Shown here piece by piece: positions 1 through 8,951 of a stretch of DNA of 64,000 nt (position 1 is its first letter; each line of letters opens with the position of its first letter). A model generated the notes under the pieces. The model ran no database searches, was not told where the DNA came from, and saw only the letters and a program-made list of their open reading frames with translations. Source of the DNA: Methylocapsa acidiphila B2 (lineage in GTDB: Bacteria; Pseudomonadota; Alphaproteobacteria; Rhizobiales; Beijerinckiaceae); assembly GCF_000427445.1 (NCBI RefSeq), contig NZ_KE386496.1:1601585-1665584 (forward strand). The letters run 5' to 3'. A program made the position numbers and the translations under genes.

Positions 1-480
1 AACCGTCCCGCCGCCATAGACTGCGCCGCCTCCGCCATAGGCTCCAACCGCGGCGCCCCCGTAATAGGAGCCGGCCGTCGCGGCTGCGGCAGCCGCGGCT
101 ATCCCGTCGCCATGCCAGTCGCCGCCCGCAGCTCCGGCGACTCCGCCTCCTGCGCCGGCCCCGCCGACCGCGCCGCCATGCCAAGCGCCGCCCTCGGCTC
201 CGGCCCCGCCGGCCACACCGCCATGCCATGCGCCGCCCTCAGCCCCGGCCCCGCCAACCGCACCGCCATGCCATGCGCCGCCTTCGGCTCCGGCCCCGCC
301 GGCCGCGCCGCCCCCGCGCCCGAAATCCCCTCCTCCGCCGTGCTCGAATCCGCCCTCGCCTCCGCCGCCTCCCTCATGGCCGAAGCCGCCGCGGCCGCGA
401 AACGCGTCTGCGGTCGACGACGCGCCGATCGCTAGCGCCAAGGCCAGGACGGCGGCGCCTGTGAGCAGTTTGCTTTTCAT
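1..480 (-). CDS. Glycine-rich secreted repeat protein (partial, runs off left edge)
   Basis: Reading the minus strand from ATG at 480 gives 160 residues, open to position 1 with no stop. The N-terminus (MKSKLLTGAAVLALALAIGA, then SSTADA) is a typical Sec signal peptide with likely cleavage after ADA near residue 26. The mature part is almost entirely Gly/Ala with His and Trp. Residues about 61-105 are three 15-residue repeats of the type GGAGAEGGAWHGG(A/V)(V/A), encoded by three 45-bp tandem repeats, with a decayed fourth copy, and a Gly/Tyr-rich stretch follows. GAGG lies about 8 bases before the ATG. The protein is probably exported and surface-associated or structural. I do not recognise a named family, and the C-terminus lies outside the window. 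Confidence 0.75.
   Translation of the reverse strand, partial: MKSKLLTGAAVLALALAIGASSTADAFRGRGGFGHEGGGGGEGGFEHGGGGDFGRGGGAAGGAGAEGGAWHGGAVGGAGAEGGAWHGGVAGGAGAEGGAWHGGAVGGAGAGGGVAGAAGGDWHGDGIAAAAAAATAGSYYGGAAVGAYGGGGAVYGGGTV
166..300 (-). repeat. Three 45-bp tandem repeats within the glycine-rich gene
   Basis: Three successive 45-bp units (300-256, 255-211, 210-166) encode GGAGAEGGAWHGG plus AV or VA. They differ mainly at wobble positions. A degenerate fourth unit continues below 166. The in-frame period means copy-number change would alter length without a frameshift. Confidence 0.8.
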
Positions 481-808
481 GGGGAATCCCTCGATCCTAA
501 GCGATATGAAGCTAGGCTTGGATCTTTGCCCCAAGGGCCTGAAAGAGCGGCAAAATCTCAGCGTAAAATTCGACGCTTTGGATCGATTGGCGGCATGGAC
601 GAAGCGTCGCGGGCGTAATGTCGCCGGCTTTTCGCGCCAGTCTCGCTTCGTTTCGCGCTAAAATGCGCGCGCTCGGGATGATATCGGATCGCATCGATCT
701 AAATCATCGGGACGGCGGCCGATTCGGAAAAAGTCCGAGCGCGCGCCGCTTTAGCGCGCCCCGGCGTGAGAAACTTATGCCTCAGGGGGCGAAAAGCTGG
801 TTTATGCT
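481..808. other. Intergenic region, nothing recognised
   Basis: This 328-base gap lies between the divergent glycine-rich gene and the ThiE-like gene, so it should hold both promoters. I see no convincing -35/-10 pair, RNA gene or strong hairpin in it. Confidence 0.4.
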
Positions 809-1450
809 ATGTCGATGGAATTGCCCCGCCTCTACCTGATCACGCCGCCGATCGCCGATGGCGCGGACTTCGCGCCGGCGCTCGCCGCAACTCTGGCGGC
901 CGGCGACGCCGCCTGCCTTCTTCTGCGAACGGCGGCGCGCGACGAGATCGACCGCAAAAAAATCATCCGCGCCTTGGCCCCGCTGACGCAAAAGCACGGC
1001 GTCGCGTGCCTTATCGCCGATGATCCCCAGCTGGCGCTCAAGACCGACGCCGACGGCGTTCACATCGAGTCGGACGGAGAGCCGCTCAAAGCGGCCTTGA
1101 AGAGCCTGAAGCCGAACCGGATCGTCGGCGCCGGCGGATTGATGACGCGCGACTCCGCCATGACGGCGGGCGAGGCGGGCGTCGATTATCTCATGTTCGG
1201 TGGTCCCGACGGCCCCGACGGCTCCTTGTCGCACGCCAATATCGTCGAGCGGGTCGCTTGGTGGGCCGAGATCTTCAATGTCCCCTGCATTGGCTATGCT
1301 CATGGCCTCGATTGCGTCGGTGATCTTGTTCGCGCGGGCGCCGATTTCATCGCACTGGGCGACGCCGTCTTCGCCGATCCGCGCGGCGCCCCGGCCGCCA
1401 TGCGGGAGTTTGGCGAGATCCTCGCGCGCGTGAGCGAACCGGCCCAGTGA
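809..1450 (+). CDS. Thiamine-phosphate synthase family protein (ThiE/TenI-like)
   Basis: The 213-residue protein has the TIM-barrel layout of the ThiE/TenI family. It opens with LPRLYLITPP, followed by a strand with ADGVHIES, then IVGAGGLMTRDSAMTAGEAGVDYLMFGGPDGP and a C-terminal GADFIALGDAVFADP phosphate-binding end. ThiE joins the thiazole and pyrimidine halves of thiamine in the cytoplasm, while TenI relatives aromatise the thiazole. The classic ThiE pyrophosphate-binding residues are not all obvious, so this may be a paralogue rather than the true synthase. The ATG at 809 is followed by a second in-frame ATG at 815. The stop overlaps the GTG start of the Sel1-repeat gene, which suggests translational coupling. 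Confidence 0.75.
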   Translation: MSMELPRLYLITPPIADGADFAPALAATLAAGDAACLLLRTAARDEIDRKKIIRALAPLTQKHGVACLIADDPQLALKTDADGVHIESDGEPLKAALKSLKPNRIVGAGGLMTRDSAMTAGEAGVDYLMFGGPDGPDGSLSHANIVERVAWWAEIFNVPCIGYAHGLDCVGDLVRAGADFIALGDAVFADPRGAPAAMREFGEILARVSEPAQ

Positions 1451-2436
1451 GCGACGCGAGCTTGTTCCTCCGACTTCGCCCGGTGGGACTCGCCGGCATG
1501 GCCCGCGCCTTGGCGAGCTGCTTGGCGGGTTGCGCCCCTCTTCCCGGCGCGGCGATGGCTGCGGCCGCAGAATCGCCGGCCGCGCTCGTGCGCTCTGGCG
1601 CCGTCCCGGACCTCGCCTTCGCCGCCTATCAACGCGGCCATTACGCCACCGCGATGCGCGAGGCGATCAAGCGCATTGATGCGGATCCGTCCGACGGCGC
1701 GGCCATGACCCTGATCGGCGAGCTCTATTCGCAAGGTCTCAGCGTGCCGCGGAACGCCACGGAGGCCGTGCGCTGGTACAGCTTGGGAAGCGATCGCGGC
1801 GATCGACAGGCGACCTTCGCGCTCGCGATCGCAAAGCTTAAGGGCGAAGGCGTCAAGCAGGACCGCGCGGCCGCCGCGGCCCTATTCGAAAAGGCGGCGG
1901 CCCAAGGCCATGCCAGCGCCTATTACAATCTCGGCGTTCTGGCGATGGAGAATAATGGCGTCGTTCCCGATTTCGCCAAGGCCGCGCAACTGTTCCAAAA
2001 GGGGGCCGAGCTCGGCGATTCCGACGCCGCCTACGCCTTGGGCCAGCTCTACAGAAGCGGCAGCGGCGTCGAAAAAAGCGACCAGCGCGCCGCGCAATGG
2101 ATCGGCCTCGCCGCCAAAGAGGACAATGTCCCCGCCGAGGTCGAATATGCAATCATGATCTTCAACGGGATCGGCGTCGCGAAGGACGAGACGGCCGCCG
2201 CGAAGCTTTTTCTCAAGGCGGCGGCCCACGACAATCCGGTCGCGCAAAATCGCAGCGCGCGGATTCTCGCGGCGGGCCGCGGCCTAGCGCAGGATAAGGT
2301 CGAGGCGATGAAATGGCATCTCCTGGCTCGCGGCGCCGGCGTCAGCGACGCCTGGCTCGACGGCGAGCTCGCCAAGCTGTCGCCGCAGGAAAAATCCTCC
2401 GTGCAAGCCGCCGTGCGCCAATATGTCGGTCATTAG
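1447..2436 (+). CDS. Sel1-like repeat (TPR-type) protein, probably exported
   Basis: The 329-residue protein starts with GTG inside the stop of the upstream ThiE-like gene. After an Ala-rich hydrophobic N-terminus with a lipobox-like LAGC near residue 29, it is built of about six Sel1-type helical repeats of roughly 36 residues. Examples are AVRWYSLGSDRGDRQATFALA, AAALFEKAAAQGHASAYYNLG and AAQLFQKGAELGDSDAAYALG. Such repeats form a solenoid that binds other proteins. In alphaproteobacteria, periplasmic Sel1 proteins such as ExoR act as regulators, but nothing here ties this copy to that role. Its stop overlaps the stop of the convergent pseudouridine synthase. Whether it is a lipoprotein or simply secreted is uncertain. 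Confidence 0.8.
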   Translation: MSDASLFLRLRPVGLAGMARALASCLAGCAPLPGAAMAAAAESPAALVRSGAVPDLAFAAYQRGHYATAMREAIKRIDADPSDGAAMTLIGELYSQGLSVPRNATEAVRWYSLGSDRGDRQATFALAIAKLKGEGVKQDRAAAAALFEKAAAQGHASAYYNLGVLAMENNGVVPDFAKAAQLFQKGAELGDSDAAYALGQLYRSGSGVEKSDQRAAQWIGLAAKEDNVPAEVEYAIMIFNGIGVAKDETAAAKLFLKAAAHDNPVAQNRSARILAAGRGLAQDKVEAMKWHLLARGAGVSDAWLDGELAKLSPQEKSSVQAAVRQYVGH

Positions 2437-3182
2437 ATCGGCGCGGCCGCCGCGCTGACCTCGCTCGCATCCTCAAGCCCGCATTCGGCGAGCGCCCGGC
2501 TCATCGCTTTCGGCGTCGGCGCTTCGACGAGGATCGGCGGCTTGTTCTTGTAGAGAGGAATTTTGATCGCACGGGCGTGAAGTTGCAGCCCACCGCCGCG
2601 TCCATAGATCGGGTCGCCGAGGATCGGCCAGCCGAGAGCGGCGCAATGCACGCGCAATTGATGCGTTCTGCCGGTCAAAGGCTCGAGCGCTAGAAATGCA
2701 TGATTCTCCGAGCGCGCCAAAACCAGCCAGCGGGTTTGCGCCGGCTGGCCGCGCGGATCGACCTTCATCCACCAGCCGCGGCTCTCGTCGAGACGGCCGA
2801 GCGGGAGGTCGATCAGGCCCTCCTCTTCCACAGGCCCGCCCTCGACGATGGCCCAATAGGTCTTTTCGATCTTGCCCTGCTTGAACAGAAGGCCGAGCTT
2901 CTCCAGCGCCTTGTGGTGACGGCCGAGGACTAGGCAGCCGGAGGTGTCGCGATCGAGCCTATGGGCGAGCGCCGGCGCGCGCGGAAGGCCGAAGCGCAGC
3001 ATGGGGAAATAGGACTCGAAATTCTCTCCGCCGTTTGGACCTCTGTGAACGGCAATCCCTGCGGGCTTGTCGACGACGAGCATCAGCGCGTCGCGGTAGA
3101 GGAGCCGCGCGAGAAGCTCCGCCTCCGACAGGAAAGACGTCGGCTCAGGAACTAATTCGAGGTTCACCACCAGCCGCGCCAT
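2433..3182 (-). CDS. RluA-family pseudouridine synthase
   Basis: The protein carries the RluA signature HRLDRDTSGCLVLG, which holds the catalytic Asp, followed by GRTHQLRVH and LGDPIYG, all diagnostic of RluA/RluC/RluD-type enzymes that isomerise uridine to pseudouridine in rRNA or tRNA. No N-terminal S4 RNA-binding domain is present. With about 249 residues it is the short RluA/TruC-like form. I chose the ATG at 3182, which gives MARLVVNLELVPEP. The open frame runs further upstream but entirely inside corA. The start overlaps the end of corA by 19 bases, so the two are probably cotranscribed. The RNA target cannot be told from sequence. Confidence 0.88.
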   Translation of the reverse strand: MARLVVNLELVPEPTSFLSEAELLARLLYRDALMLVVDKPAGIAVHRGPNGGENFESYFPMLRFGLPRAPALAHRLDRDTSGCLVLGRHHKALEKLGLLFKQGKIEKTYWAIVEGGPVEEEGLIDLPLGRLDESRGWWMKVDPRGQPAQTRWLVLARSENHAFLALEPLTGRTHQLRVHCAALGWPILGDPIYGRGGGLQLHARAIKIPLYKNKPPILVEAPTPKAMSRALAECGLEDASEVSAAAAPI

Positions 3183-4153
3183 TTGAACCAGATGATAGGA
3201 ACAAGCGCGCTGAGCGCGATCAAAGCCAGCCCATAGGCGTAGCCATAAGTCCATTCCAGCTCGGGCATGTTCTTGAAGTTCATCCCATACATGCTTGCGA
3301 CGAGAGTCGGCGGAATGCCGACCACGGAGACGACGGTCAGCACCCGGAAGATATTGTTCTGCTCGACATTGGTCAGGCCGAGGGTCGCGTCGAGAAGGAA
3401 CTGGATCTTGTCGGTGAGGCGCGTCTCGTAATCATTAAGAGAATCGACGTCGCGGTGGAGGCTCTTCAGCTTCCCGCGCGAGTCGGAGCCGAGATAGTCC
3501 TCCCCGCTTGCCGCGACATAGGGGATCATGCGCGCCATGCCGAGCAGCACGTCGTTGATCTTGCCGGTAAGATCGGCGTGTCGCCCGAGCTTGCGCAAGA
3601 CGCCGCGCATATGAGGCCCCTCCTCGATCGGCCGGACGGGCTGATCCGACAATTTCTCCGTGCCGAAAATGTCCTGTGACACGCGGTCGAGCTCGCCGCT
3701 AACGCACTCCAGTTCGTCGGCGGTATGATCAATGATCATCCCCAGAAGATTGACGAAGGCTCCAATCCCGCCCACCGCGCCGCGATGCTGCGAAAGGGCG
3801 TGGCCCTCGATGAGGTCGAAGCCTTTGAGGCGCTTGAACCGCACCGTCAAAAGAATGTCCTTGGATAGGACGAAGCCGAGCGGCGTCGTATGCGGCGCCC
3901 CGCCGTCGATCCGGTAAAATGCGGGAGAGCTCAGATAGAGATGATCCTTGTCCCGATAGAGCCGACTCGAGGTCTCGATTTCGGACAGCTGCGCCAGAGT
4001 CGGCACCTCAATGCCTAGGTTTCGCTCCAAAAAGTCGATTTCCCAAGGCTCGGGCCGAAAGGCGTCGATCCAGTTCACTTCGGCCGGAATCGCCGCCGCG
4101 TCGCGCTCGACTTTGATGAAGGGCTTGCCGGCAGTCGAATGGAAACAAAGCAT
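3164..4153 (-). CDS. corA: CorA-family magnesium/divalent cation transporter
   Basis: The 329-residue protein has the CorA layout: a large cytoplasmic alpha/beta domain, a long helix, then two C-terminal membrane segments. The first segment ends in the signature MYGMNF (GMN at about residues 290-292), which forms the pore filter. The final residues WFKWRGWW are typical of the family. CorA is a homopentameric inner-membrane channel for Mg2+, and some members carry Co2+, Ni2+ or Zn2+. The gene sits upstream of, and overlaps, the pseudouridine synthase gene. Confidence 0.92.
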   Translation of the reverse strand: MLCFHSTAGKPFIKVERDAAAIPAEVNWIDAFRPEPWEIDFLERNLGIEVPTLAQLSEIETSSRLYRDKDHLYLSSPAFYRIDGGAPHTTPLGFVLSKDILLTVRFKRLKGFDLIEGHALSQHRGAVGGIGAFVNLLGMIIDHTADELECVSGELDRVSQDIFGTEKLSDQPVRPIEEGPHMRGVLRKLGRHADLTGKINDVLLGMARMIPYVAASGEDYLGSDSRGKLKSLHRDVDSLNDYETRLTDKIQFLLDATLGLTNVEQNNIFRVLTVVSVVGIPPTLVASMYGMNFKNMPELEWTYGYAYGLALIALSALVPIIWFKWRGWW

Positions 4154-4267
4154 GGCGCCTCGCGAAGCAGAATTACGGACCGGATTTTCGCGTCCAGCGG
4201 ATATGAACCTGCGTTATGGGCGCAAAGCGACCGCCATGCGACAATGCGCCGAGCTTGTGCATGGCCG

Positions 4268-4897
4268 CTAGTGCTGCGCGCGGCCGATGACCGCCCACAA
4301 AGGATCATAGCCCCGCGCCGGCGGGATGAGCCTCTGCGCTTCGATCGAGGCGAACCCGGCCCTGGCGAGATAGAGCTCGACGAGCTTTGCATGCGCCTCG
4401 TCGTCGAGCGCCTGCCATATGGCGACGGCCTTGGTCGGAAAGCATCGGTTCGAAAAGCTGATCGCGACCGGCCCGCCGGGCTTCAAGATACGCGCCAGCT
4501 CGCGCAGCACGGCGATCGGATTTTGCAAATATTGAATGGAGACGCAAATCGCCGCCGCGTCCACGCTCGCATCAGCGAGCGGCAGCACCGGGTCGACGTT
4601 GAGATCCTGAACGAAAGAACGGGAAAGCTGCCGATTGGCCGCGAGCTCCGCCGCGTTCATGCCATGACCGATCACTTCGGCATAGACGACATCCCGCGGC
4701 AAATGGCTGATCCAGCTCGACATGAGGTCCAGAATGACGCCCCCGGTCGGAAAAAGGCCGCGATAGAGCGCGCTCACGGCGGCGATGGCGGCGCCGTCAA
4801 TATGGGTGACGAAGCGCGGCGCCGCATAGAAAATCTCGTCGGGAGAGCTGTCCGCTTTGAGGAACGCGTCGGGTGGCAGCTCAGGGACGTCTTCCAT
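4268..4897 (-). CDS. Class I SAM-dependent methyltransferase-like protein
   Basis: About 209 residues with a methyltransferase fold: GVILDLMSSWISHLP at the motif I position, FVQDLNVDPVLPLADASVDAAAICVSIQYL at motifs II-III, and ELARILKPGGPVAISFSNRCFP at motif IV. The usual Gly-rich GxGxG loop of motif I is replaced by DLMSSWISHLP, so SAM binding must be unusual or lost. I prefer ATG 4897 because AGGA lies just upstream. An in-frame ATG at 4942 overlaps the upstream opgD/G stop and is also possible. The substrate is unknown. Confidence 0.7.
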   Translation of the reverse strand: MEDVPELPPDAFLKADSSPDEIFYAAPRFVTHIDGAAIAAVSALYRGLFPTGGVILDLMSSWISHLPRDVVYAEVIGHGMNAAELAANRQLSRSFVQDLNVDPVLPLADASVDAAAICVSIQYLQNPIAVLRELARILKPGGPVAISFSNRCFPTKAVAIWQALDDEAHAKLVELYLARAGFASIEAQRLIPPARGYDPLWAVIGRAQH

Positions 4898-4938
4898 GGT
4901 TCCTACCCTTCCCGCAACGGCCCTGCGTTCATCGCCTC

Positions 4939-6516
4939 TCAAAATGGGTGATATTGGAAGAGCCAGGTCTCGCTCAAGATTTTTTCGCCCGAGCGCAGGA
5001 AGAGCCGCATTTCAACCGGATCGTCGCCTGTCGTCGTGAAGTCGAACTGGGCGCGCCAATGGCCCGGAACGTCGTCGGGCACGGCCTCGGTGAACACATA
5101 AGAGAAGCTCCCGCGCGAGGCCCAGAGCACTGGCTCCGGCTTGACCCCGAAGGGCAGCGCCTCGAGCGGCGGGCCTTGAAACTCGACCATGAATTTCCGC
5201 ACGCCCTTGGGACGCGGCTGACCCGGCACGCCGCCATTGCCCAATCGCGTCGCGACGCAGCGGGCGAGATCGGTCGGAAAAGGCTCGTCGGCGCGCCAAT
5301 GGAGGCGATAGGCGAGCTTGACCTCGGAGCCCGCCGCAGCGGGCTTCTCCGAAACCCACATGGCGACGATATTGTCGTGGATCTCGTCGTCGGTCGGGAT
5401 CTCGACCAGTTGCACCGAGCCTTTGCCCCATGAGCCCAAGGGCTCGACCCACAGGCTAGGACGACGGTCATAAAAGACGCCGTCCTCGTAATGATCGAAA
5501 TTTCGATCGCGCTGCAAAAGCCCGAATCCGCGCGGGTTCTCGTCGAGAAAGGAGGAGGCCATGATGCGCGGGGGATTATTGAGCGGGCGCCAGAGTCTCT
5601 CGCCGCTCCCGGTCCAGATGGCGAGCCCGTCGGAATCGTGAACTTCGGGACGCCAGTCCACCCCCGTCGCCTTCTTGGTCTCGGAGAACCAATACATGGA
5701 GGTCAAAGGCGCAAGGCCGAAACGCTGGACGGCGCCGCGCAGAAAAAAGGTCTGCTCGATGTCCATCGTCACGCCCTCGCCGCGCGTCAATAGAAAGCGG
5801 CAAGCGCCGACGATGGAGGGCCCCTCCAACAAGGCGTAGACTATCAGGGAATGCTCGGGGCCGGCGCGCTCGATGTAGAATTTCGTGAAGTCTGGGAATT
5901 CCTCGCTGAAGCCGGCGACCGCGCAATCGAGCGCGACGGCGCGGGCCGAAAGGCCATATTGATGCAATTCGCCGATGGAGCGGAAATAGGCCGCCCCGAG
6001 AAAAGCGACCCAATCGTTTCTGCGCCAGTCGAGCGCGCCGCCGACCGGCTCCTGGATGCGAAGGCCGGCGAAGCCCGCCCCTTGCGGAAGCTGTCGCGCG
6101 ATCGAATCCGCCGGCATGTGGAAATAGCTCGGATCATAGACGATCTCGCGCGCGCTTCCCGAGTCGACGACATTCATCTCGACGGATTTCGGAAAAAACA
6201 TGCCGAGATGAAAGAAGCTTATCGGGAAGCGGCCGGGCTCCTGCGCGAAAAGGGCGTGATCCATGTCGAAGGCGATCTTGCCCCAGGCCTCGTAATCGAT
6301 TTTGGCGACAATGTCGGGCGCCGGCCGCGCCGGCCCGACATAAGGCCCAGCGGCCATGCGCCTCGCCGTCCATTTCAGGATTTCATAGGAGAAGGGCCGG
6401 GTCGGGCCGAGCTTCAGCAAATCCGCCTCGGCATGGGTCGTCGCGGCGTCGACGCCGATCAGTCCGAGCGCGGCGGCGGCCTTCAAGATCCATCTGCGAT
6501 CAACGCTGTCGCCCAT
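4939..6516 (-). CDS. Periplasmic glucan biosynthesis protein, MdoG/OpgD family
   Basis: The protein of about 525 residues matches the OpgG/OpgD family needed to make osmoregulated periplasmic glucans. It has FSYEILKWTARRMA near the start, DYEAWGKIAFD, FHLGMFFPKSVEMN, and the central YFRSIGELHQYGLSARAVALDCAVAGFSEEFPDF. The N-terminus DRRWILKAAAALGLIG is a twin-arginine signal, as in OpgD, so export is likely folded via Tat. I chose ATG 6516, which has AAGGA just upstream, and about 55 residues of open frame above it look unrelated. No opgH glucosyltransferase lies in the window. OpgD versus OpgG cannot be settled, though the Tat signal favours OpgD. Confidence 0.85.
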   Translation of the reverse strand: MGDSVDRRWILKAAAALGLIGVDAATTHAEADLLKLGPTRPFSYEILKWTARRMAAGPYVGPARPAPDIVAKIDYEAWGKIAFDMDHALFAQEPGRFPISFFHLGMFFPKSVEMNVVDSGSAREIVYDPSYFHMPADSIARQLPQGAGFAGLRIQEPVGGALDWRRNDWVAFLGAAYFRSIGELHQYGLSARAVALDCAVAGFSEEFPDFTKFYIERAGPEHSLIVYALLEGPSIVGACRFLLTRGEGVTMDIEQTFFLRGAVQRFGLAPLTSMYWFSETKKATGVDWRPEVHDSDGLAIWTGSGERLWRPLNNPPRIMASSFLDENPRGFGLLQRDRNFDHYEDGVFYDRRPSLWVEPLGSWGKGSVQLVEIPTDDEIHDNIVAMWVSEKPAAAGSEVKLAYRLHWRADEPFPTDLARCVATRLGNGGVPGQPRPKGVRKFMVEFQGPPLEALPFGVKPEPVLWASRGSFSYVFTEAVPDDVPGHWRAQFDFTTTGDDPVEMRLFLRSGEKILSETWLFQYHPF

Positions 6517-6655
6517 TCTGTTCCTTATCCCATCTCGCGGCCGCGGTTTACCGGGCGCCCGGAAACGCCGTCGCCGCGCGGAGCCATGCGCAAAACGCAT
6601 GCGAGGCAAAGCTGAATTGGGGCGGGCCGCCGCTCGCCCCGCCGCCTGTCGCTGA

Positions 6656-8062
6656 TCAGCGCCATTCCCTAATGTCGACAAAACGGCCGGCGATCGCCGC
6701 AGCCGCGGCCATGGCCGGCGACACCAGATGGGTGCGCCCCTTATAACCCTGGCGGCCTTCGAAATTGCGGTTAGAAGTGGAGGCGCAGCGCTCCCCCGGC
6801 GCCAGCCGATCCGGGTTCATCGCGAGACACATCGAGCAGCCGGGCTCGCGCCATTCGAAACCGGCCGCCTTGAAGATGAGGTCGAGCCCCTCGGCCTCGG
6901 CCTGGCGCTTCACGAGGCCGGAGCCCGGCACCACCATCGCGCTGACGCTCGACGCGACATGCTTCCCGGCGGCGATCTTCGCCGCCGCGCGAAGATCCTC
7001 GATCCGGCCATTGGTGCAGGAGCCGATGAAGACACGGTCGATCGCAATGTCGGTGATCTTCTCGCCGCCGCGCAAGCCCATGTAGTCGAGCGCGCGGGCG
7101 ATCGACGCCCGCTTGGCCTCGCTCGCCGCGGCGTCAGGATGCGGCACAACGCCGGTGATCGTCGCGACGTCTTCCGGGCTCGTGCCCCAGGTGACGATCG
7201 GCGGCAGGGCCGAGACGTCGAGCCGAACTTCCTTGTCGAACTCGGCGCCGGCGTCCGAATGGAGCCCCTCCCAATAGCGCATCGCCGCGTCCCAGGCCGC
7301 GCCCTTCGGCGCCTTCGGCCGGCCTTCGAGATAGGCGAAGGTCTTGGCGTCGGGCGCGATCATGCCGGCGCGAGCGCCGCCCTCAATGGTCATGTTGCAG
7401 ACGGTCATGCGGCCCTCCATCGAGAGCGCGCGGATCGCTTCGCCGGCGAATTCGATGACATGGCCGGTGCCGCCCGCCGTGCCGATCTCGCCGATGATCG
7501 CCAGCACGATGTCCTTGGCGCTCACGCCCTCCGACAGGACGCCGTCGACGGTGACGCGCATATTCTTCGCCCTGGACTGGATCAGGGTCTGGGTCGCCAG
7601 CACATGCTCGACCTCGGAGGTGCCGACCCCATGCGCGAGCGCGCCGAAAGCCCCGTGGGTCGAGGTATGGCTGTCGCCGCAAACGATCGTGGTCCCGGGC
7701 AAGGTGAAGCCCTGCTCCGGCCCGATGATGTGAACGACGCCCTGGCGCTCGTCGAGCGCGTCGAAATATTCGATGCCGAACTCGCGCGCGTTCGTCGCGA
7801 GCTGCTCGACCTGGATGCGGCTTTCCGGATCGTCGATGCCTTTGGAGCGATCCGTGGTCGGCACATTGTGATCGACCACCGCAAGGGTCTTTTGCGGGGC
7901 GCGAACCTTGCGGCCCGCCATTCTGAGCCCTTCGAATGCCTGCGGGCTCGTGACCTCATGGACAAGATGGCGGTCGACATAGATGAGGCTCGCGCCGTCG
8001 GGGCCGCCCTCGACGAGATGGTCGTCCCAAATCTTGTCGTAAAGCGTGCGAGGCTTGACCAT
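6656..8062 (-). CDS. leuC: 3-isopropylmalate dehydratase large subunit
   Basis: The 468-residue protein is a full-length LeuC. It has [15 protein letters not shown] at the start, [36 protein letters not shown] and the paired cysteines of [11 protein letters not shown], which hold the 4Fe-4S cluster. With LeuD it interconverts 2- and 3-isopropylmalate in leucine synthesis. The small subunit leuD is not in the window. In many Hyphomicrobiales leuC lies close to rplS. Here the two are about 3 kb apart, with VOC, SGNH and HdeA-like genes between them. Confidence 0.96.
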   Translation of the reverse strand: MVKPRTLYDKIWDDHLVEGGPDGASLIYVDRHLVHEVTSPQAFEGLRMAGRKVRAPQKTLAVVDHNVPTTDRSKGIDDPESRIQVEQLATNAREFGIEYFDALDERQGVVHIIGPEQGFTLPGTTIVCGDSHTSTHGAFGALAHGVGTSEVEHVLATQTLIQSRAKNMRVTVDGVLSEGVSAKDIVLAIIGEIGTAGGTGHVIEFAGEAIRALSMEGRMTVCNMTIEGGARAGMIAPDAKTFAYLEGRPKAPKGAAWDAAMRYWEGLHSDAGAEFDKEVRLDVSALPPIVTWGTSPEDVATITGVVPHPDAAASEAKRASIARALDYMGLRGGEKITDIAIDRVFIGSCTNGRIEDLRAAAKIAAGKHVASSVSAMVVPGSGLVKRQAEAEGLDLIFKAAGFEWREPGCSMCLAMNPDRLAPGERCASTSNRNFEGRQGYKGRTHLVSPAMAAAAAIAGRFVDIREWR

Positions 8063-8408
8063 TTTGAAATCCTACCGGGTTTATGGACACGGCTGCAGTC
8101 TGCGTCATCCGAGCCGCGCGTGTTTCGTGTGAACCTGTTCCCCGCGCGACGCCGCCCGTGCTCGCTGGGGAATTGCTTTCGGGCAGTCACGATCACGATG
8201 GTTTTGGATCGAGACGGTCCAAAACCACGAATGCGATCGATTTTCATGAACGGGCGCGGGATGAGGGCGAAAAACCGCCTTTCGCCTGTCCCCGTCCCGC
8301 TCACACTCAAAGAAACGCATCCAAGGGCGCAGTTCTTACTCGCAAGATCCGCCGCGGGGAAGTACCTTCGGCGCGGATCCTTGATCATATCGAGTCGCGG
8401 AGGAGTTT
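8063..8408. other. Divergent intergenic region leuC / VOC gene
   Basis: The 346-base gap must hold the leuC promoter and that of the VOC gene. The only clear signal is the strong ribosome-binding site GGAGGAG five bases or so before the ATG at 8409. No hairpin with a U-tract or leader peptide rich in leucine codons was seen. Confidence 0.4.
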
Positions 8409-8810
8409 ATGCGCCCGCCGGTTGCGCCCTATCTGACCGTCTCCCCCGCCCTGGCGGCGATCGCCTATTACACCACGGTTTTCGGCGCGCAGCAGAAGGC
8501 GATCATGCCGGCCTTCGACGGCCTGCGGATTATGCATTGCGAGCTCACCATAAACGGCGGCTCGATCATGCTCGCCGACGCCTTTCCCGAATTTGGCAGC
8601 ACGCGAATTCCCCTTCCTGGCGAGCTTTCGACGGTCTCGGTCAGCCTTGAATTCAAGACCGCCAAGGACGTCGACTCGATCTTCACCAAGGCGACAGGAC
8701 TCGGCGCCAAGGGCGAGACCAATCCGATGAACTCCTTTTGGGGCACGCGGGTGGCGACCTTCCGCGATCCGTTCGGCCACCGCTGGATCTTGAACGCGCC
8801 CATCGTCTGA
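8409..8810 (+). CDS. VOC (glyoxalase/PhnB-like) family protein
   Basis: The 133-residue protein has the two-module beta-alpha-beta-beta-beta fold of the vicinal oxygen chelate superfamily, close to PhnB-like proteins. It opens with APYLTVSPALAAIAYYTTVFGAQ, continues with MHCELTINGGSIMLADAF, and ends with the typical FRDPFGHRWILNAPI. The metal ligands of true glyoxalase I are only partly evident. The reaction is unknown. It is preceded by an excellent GGAGGAG site. No operon partner is apparent. Confidence 0.8.
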   Translation: MRPPVAPYLTVSPALAAIAYYTTVFGAQQKAIMPAFDGLRIMHCELTINGGSIMLADAFPEFGSTRIPLPGELSTVSVSLEFKTAKDVDSIFTKATGLGAKGETNPMNSFWGTRVATFRDPFGHRWILNAPIV

Positions 8811-8951
8811 TCCGTCGTAAAAGTCTCAGATCCAAGAGCCATAGTCGATGCGGCCAATGCGGCCGCGCGATCCATGCGCTATCCGCTTGCTTACGCTGAG
8901 AAATGGCGCGGTTGGTCACTTGTGTCATAAGTAAATATCCGAGCGAATATC

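Noticed and set aside
112-435. 107-residue plus-strand Ala/Pro-rich frame
   Set aside because: It is the complement of the Gly-rich gene. The minus-strand frame has a signal peptide and an in-frame repeat, which the plus frame lacks.
1447-1560. Lipobox LAGC in the Sel1-repeat protein
   Set aside because: The hydrophobic stretch before it is short and the positively charged start is uncertain, so lipoprotein status is noted but not called.
6728-8650. 640-residue plus-strand open frame
   Set aside because: It is antisense to leuC, which has every family motif. The translation is Arg/Gly-rich with no domain, as expected for a shadow frame in GC-rich DNA.
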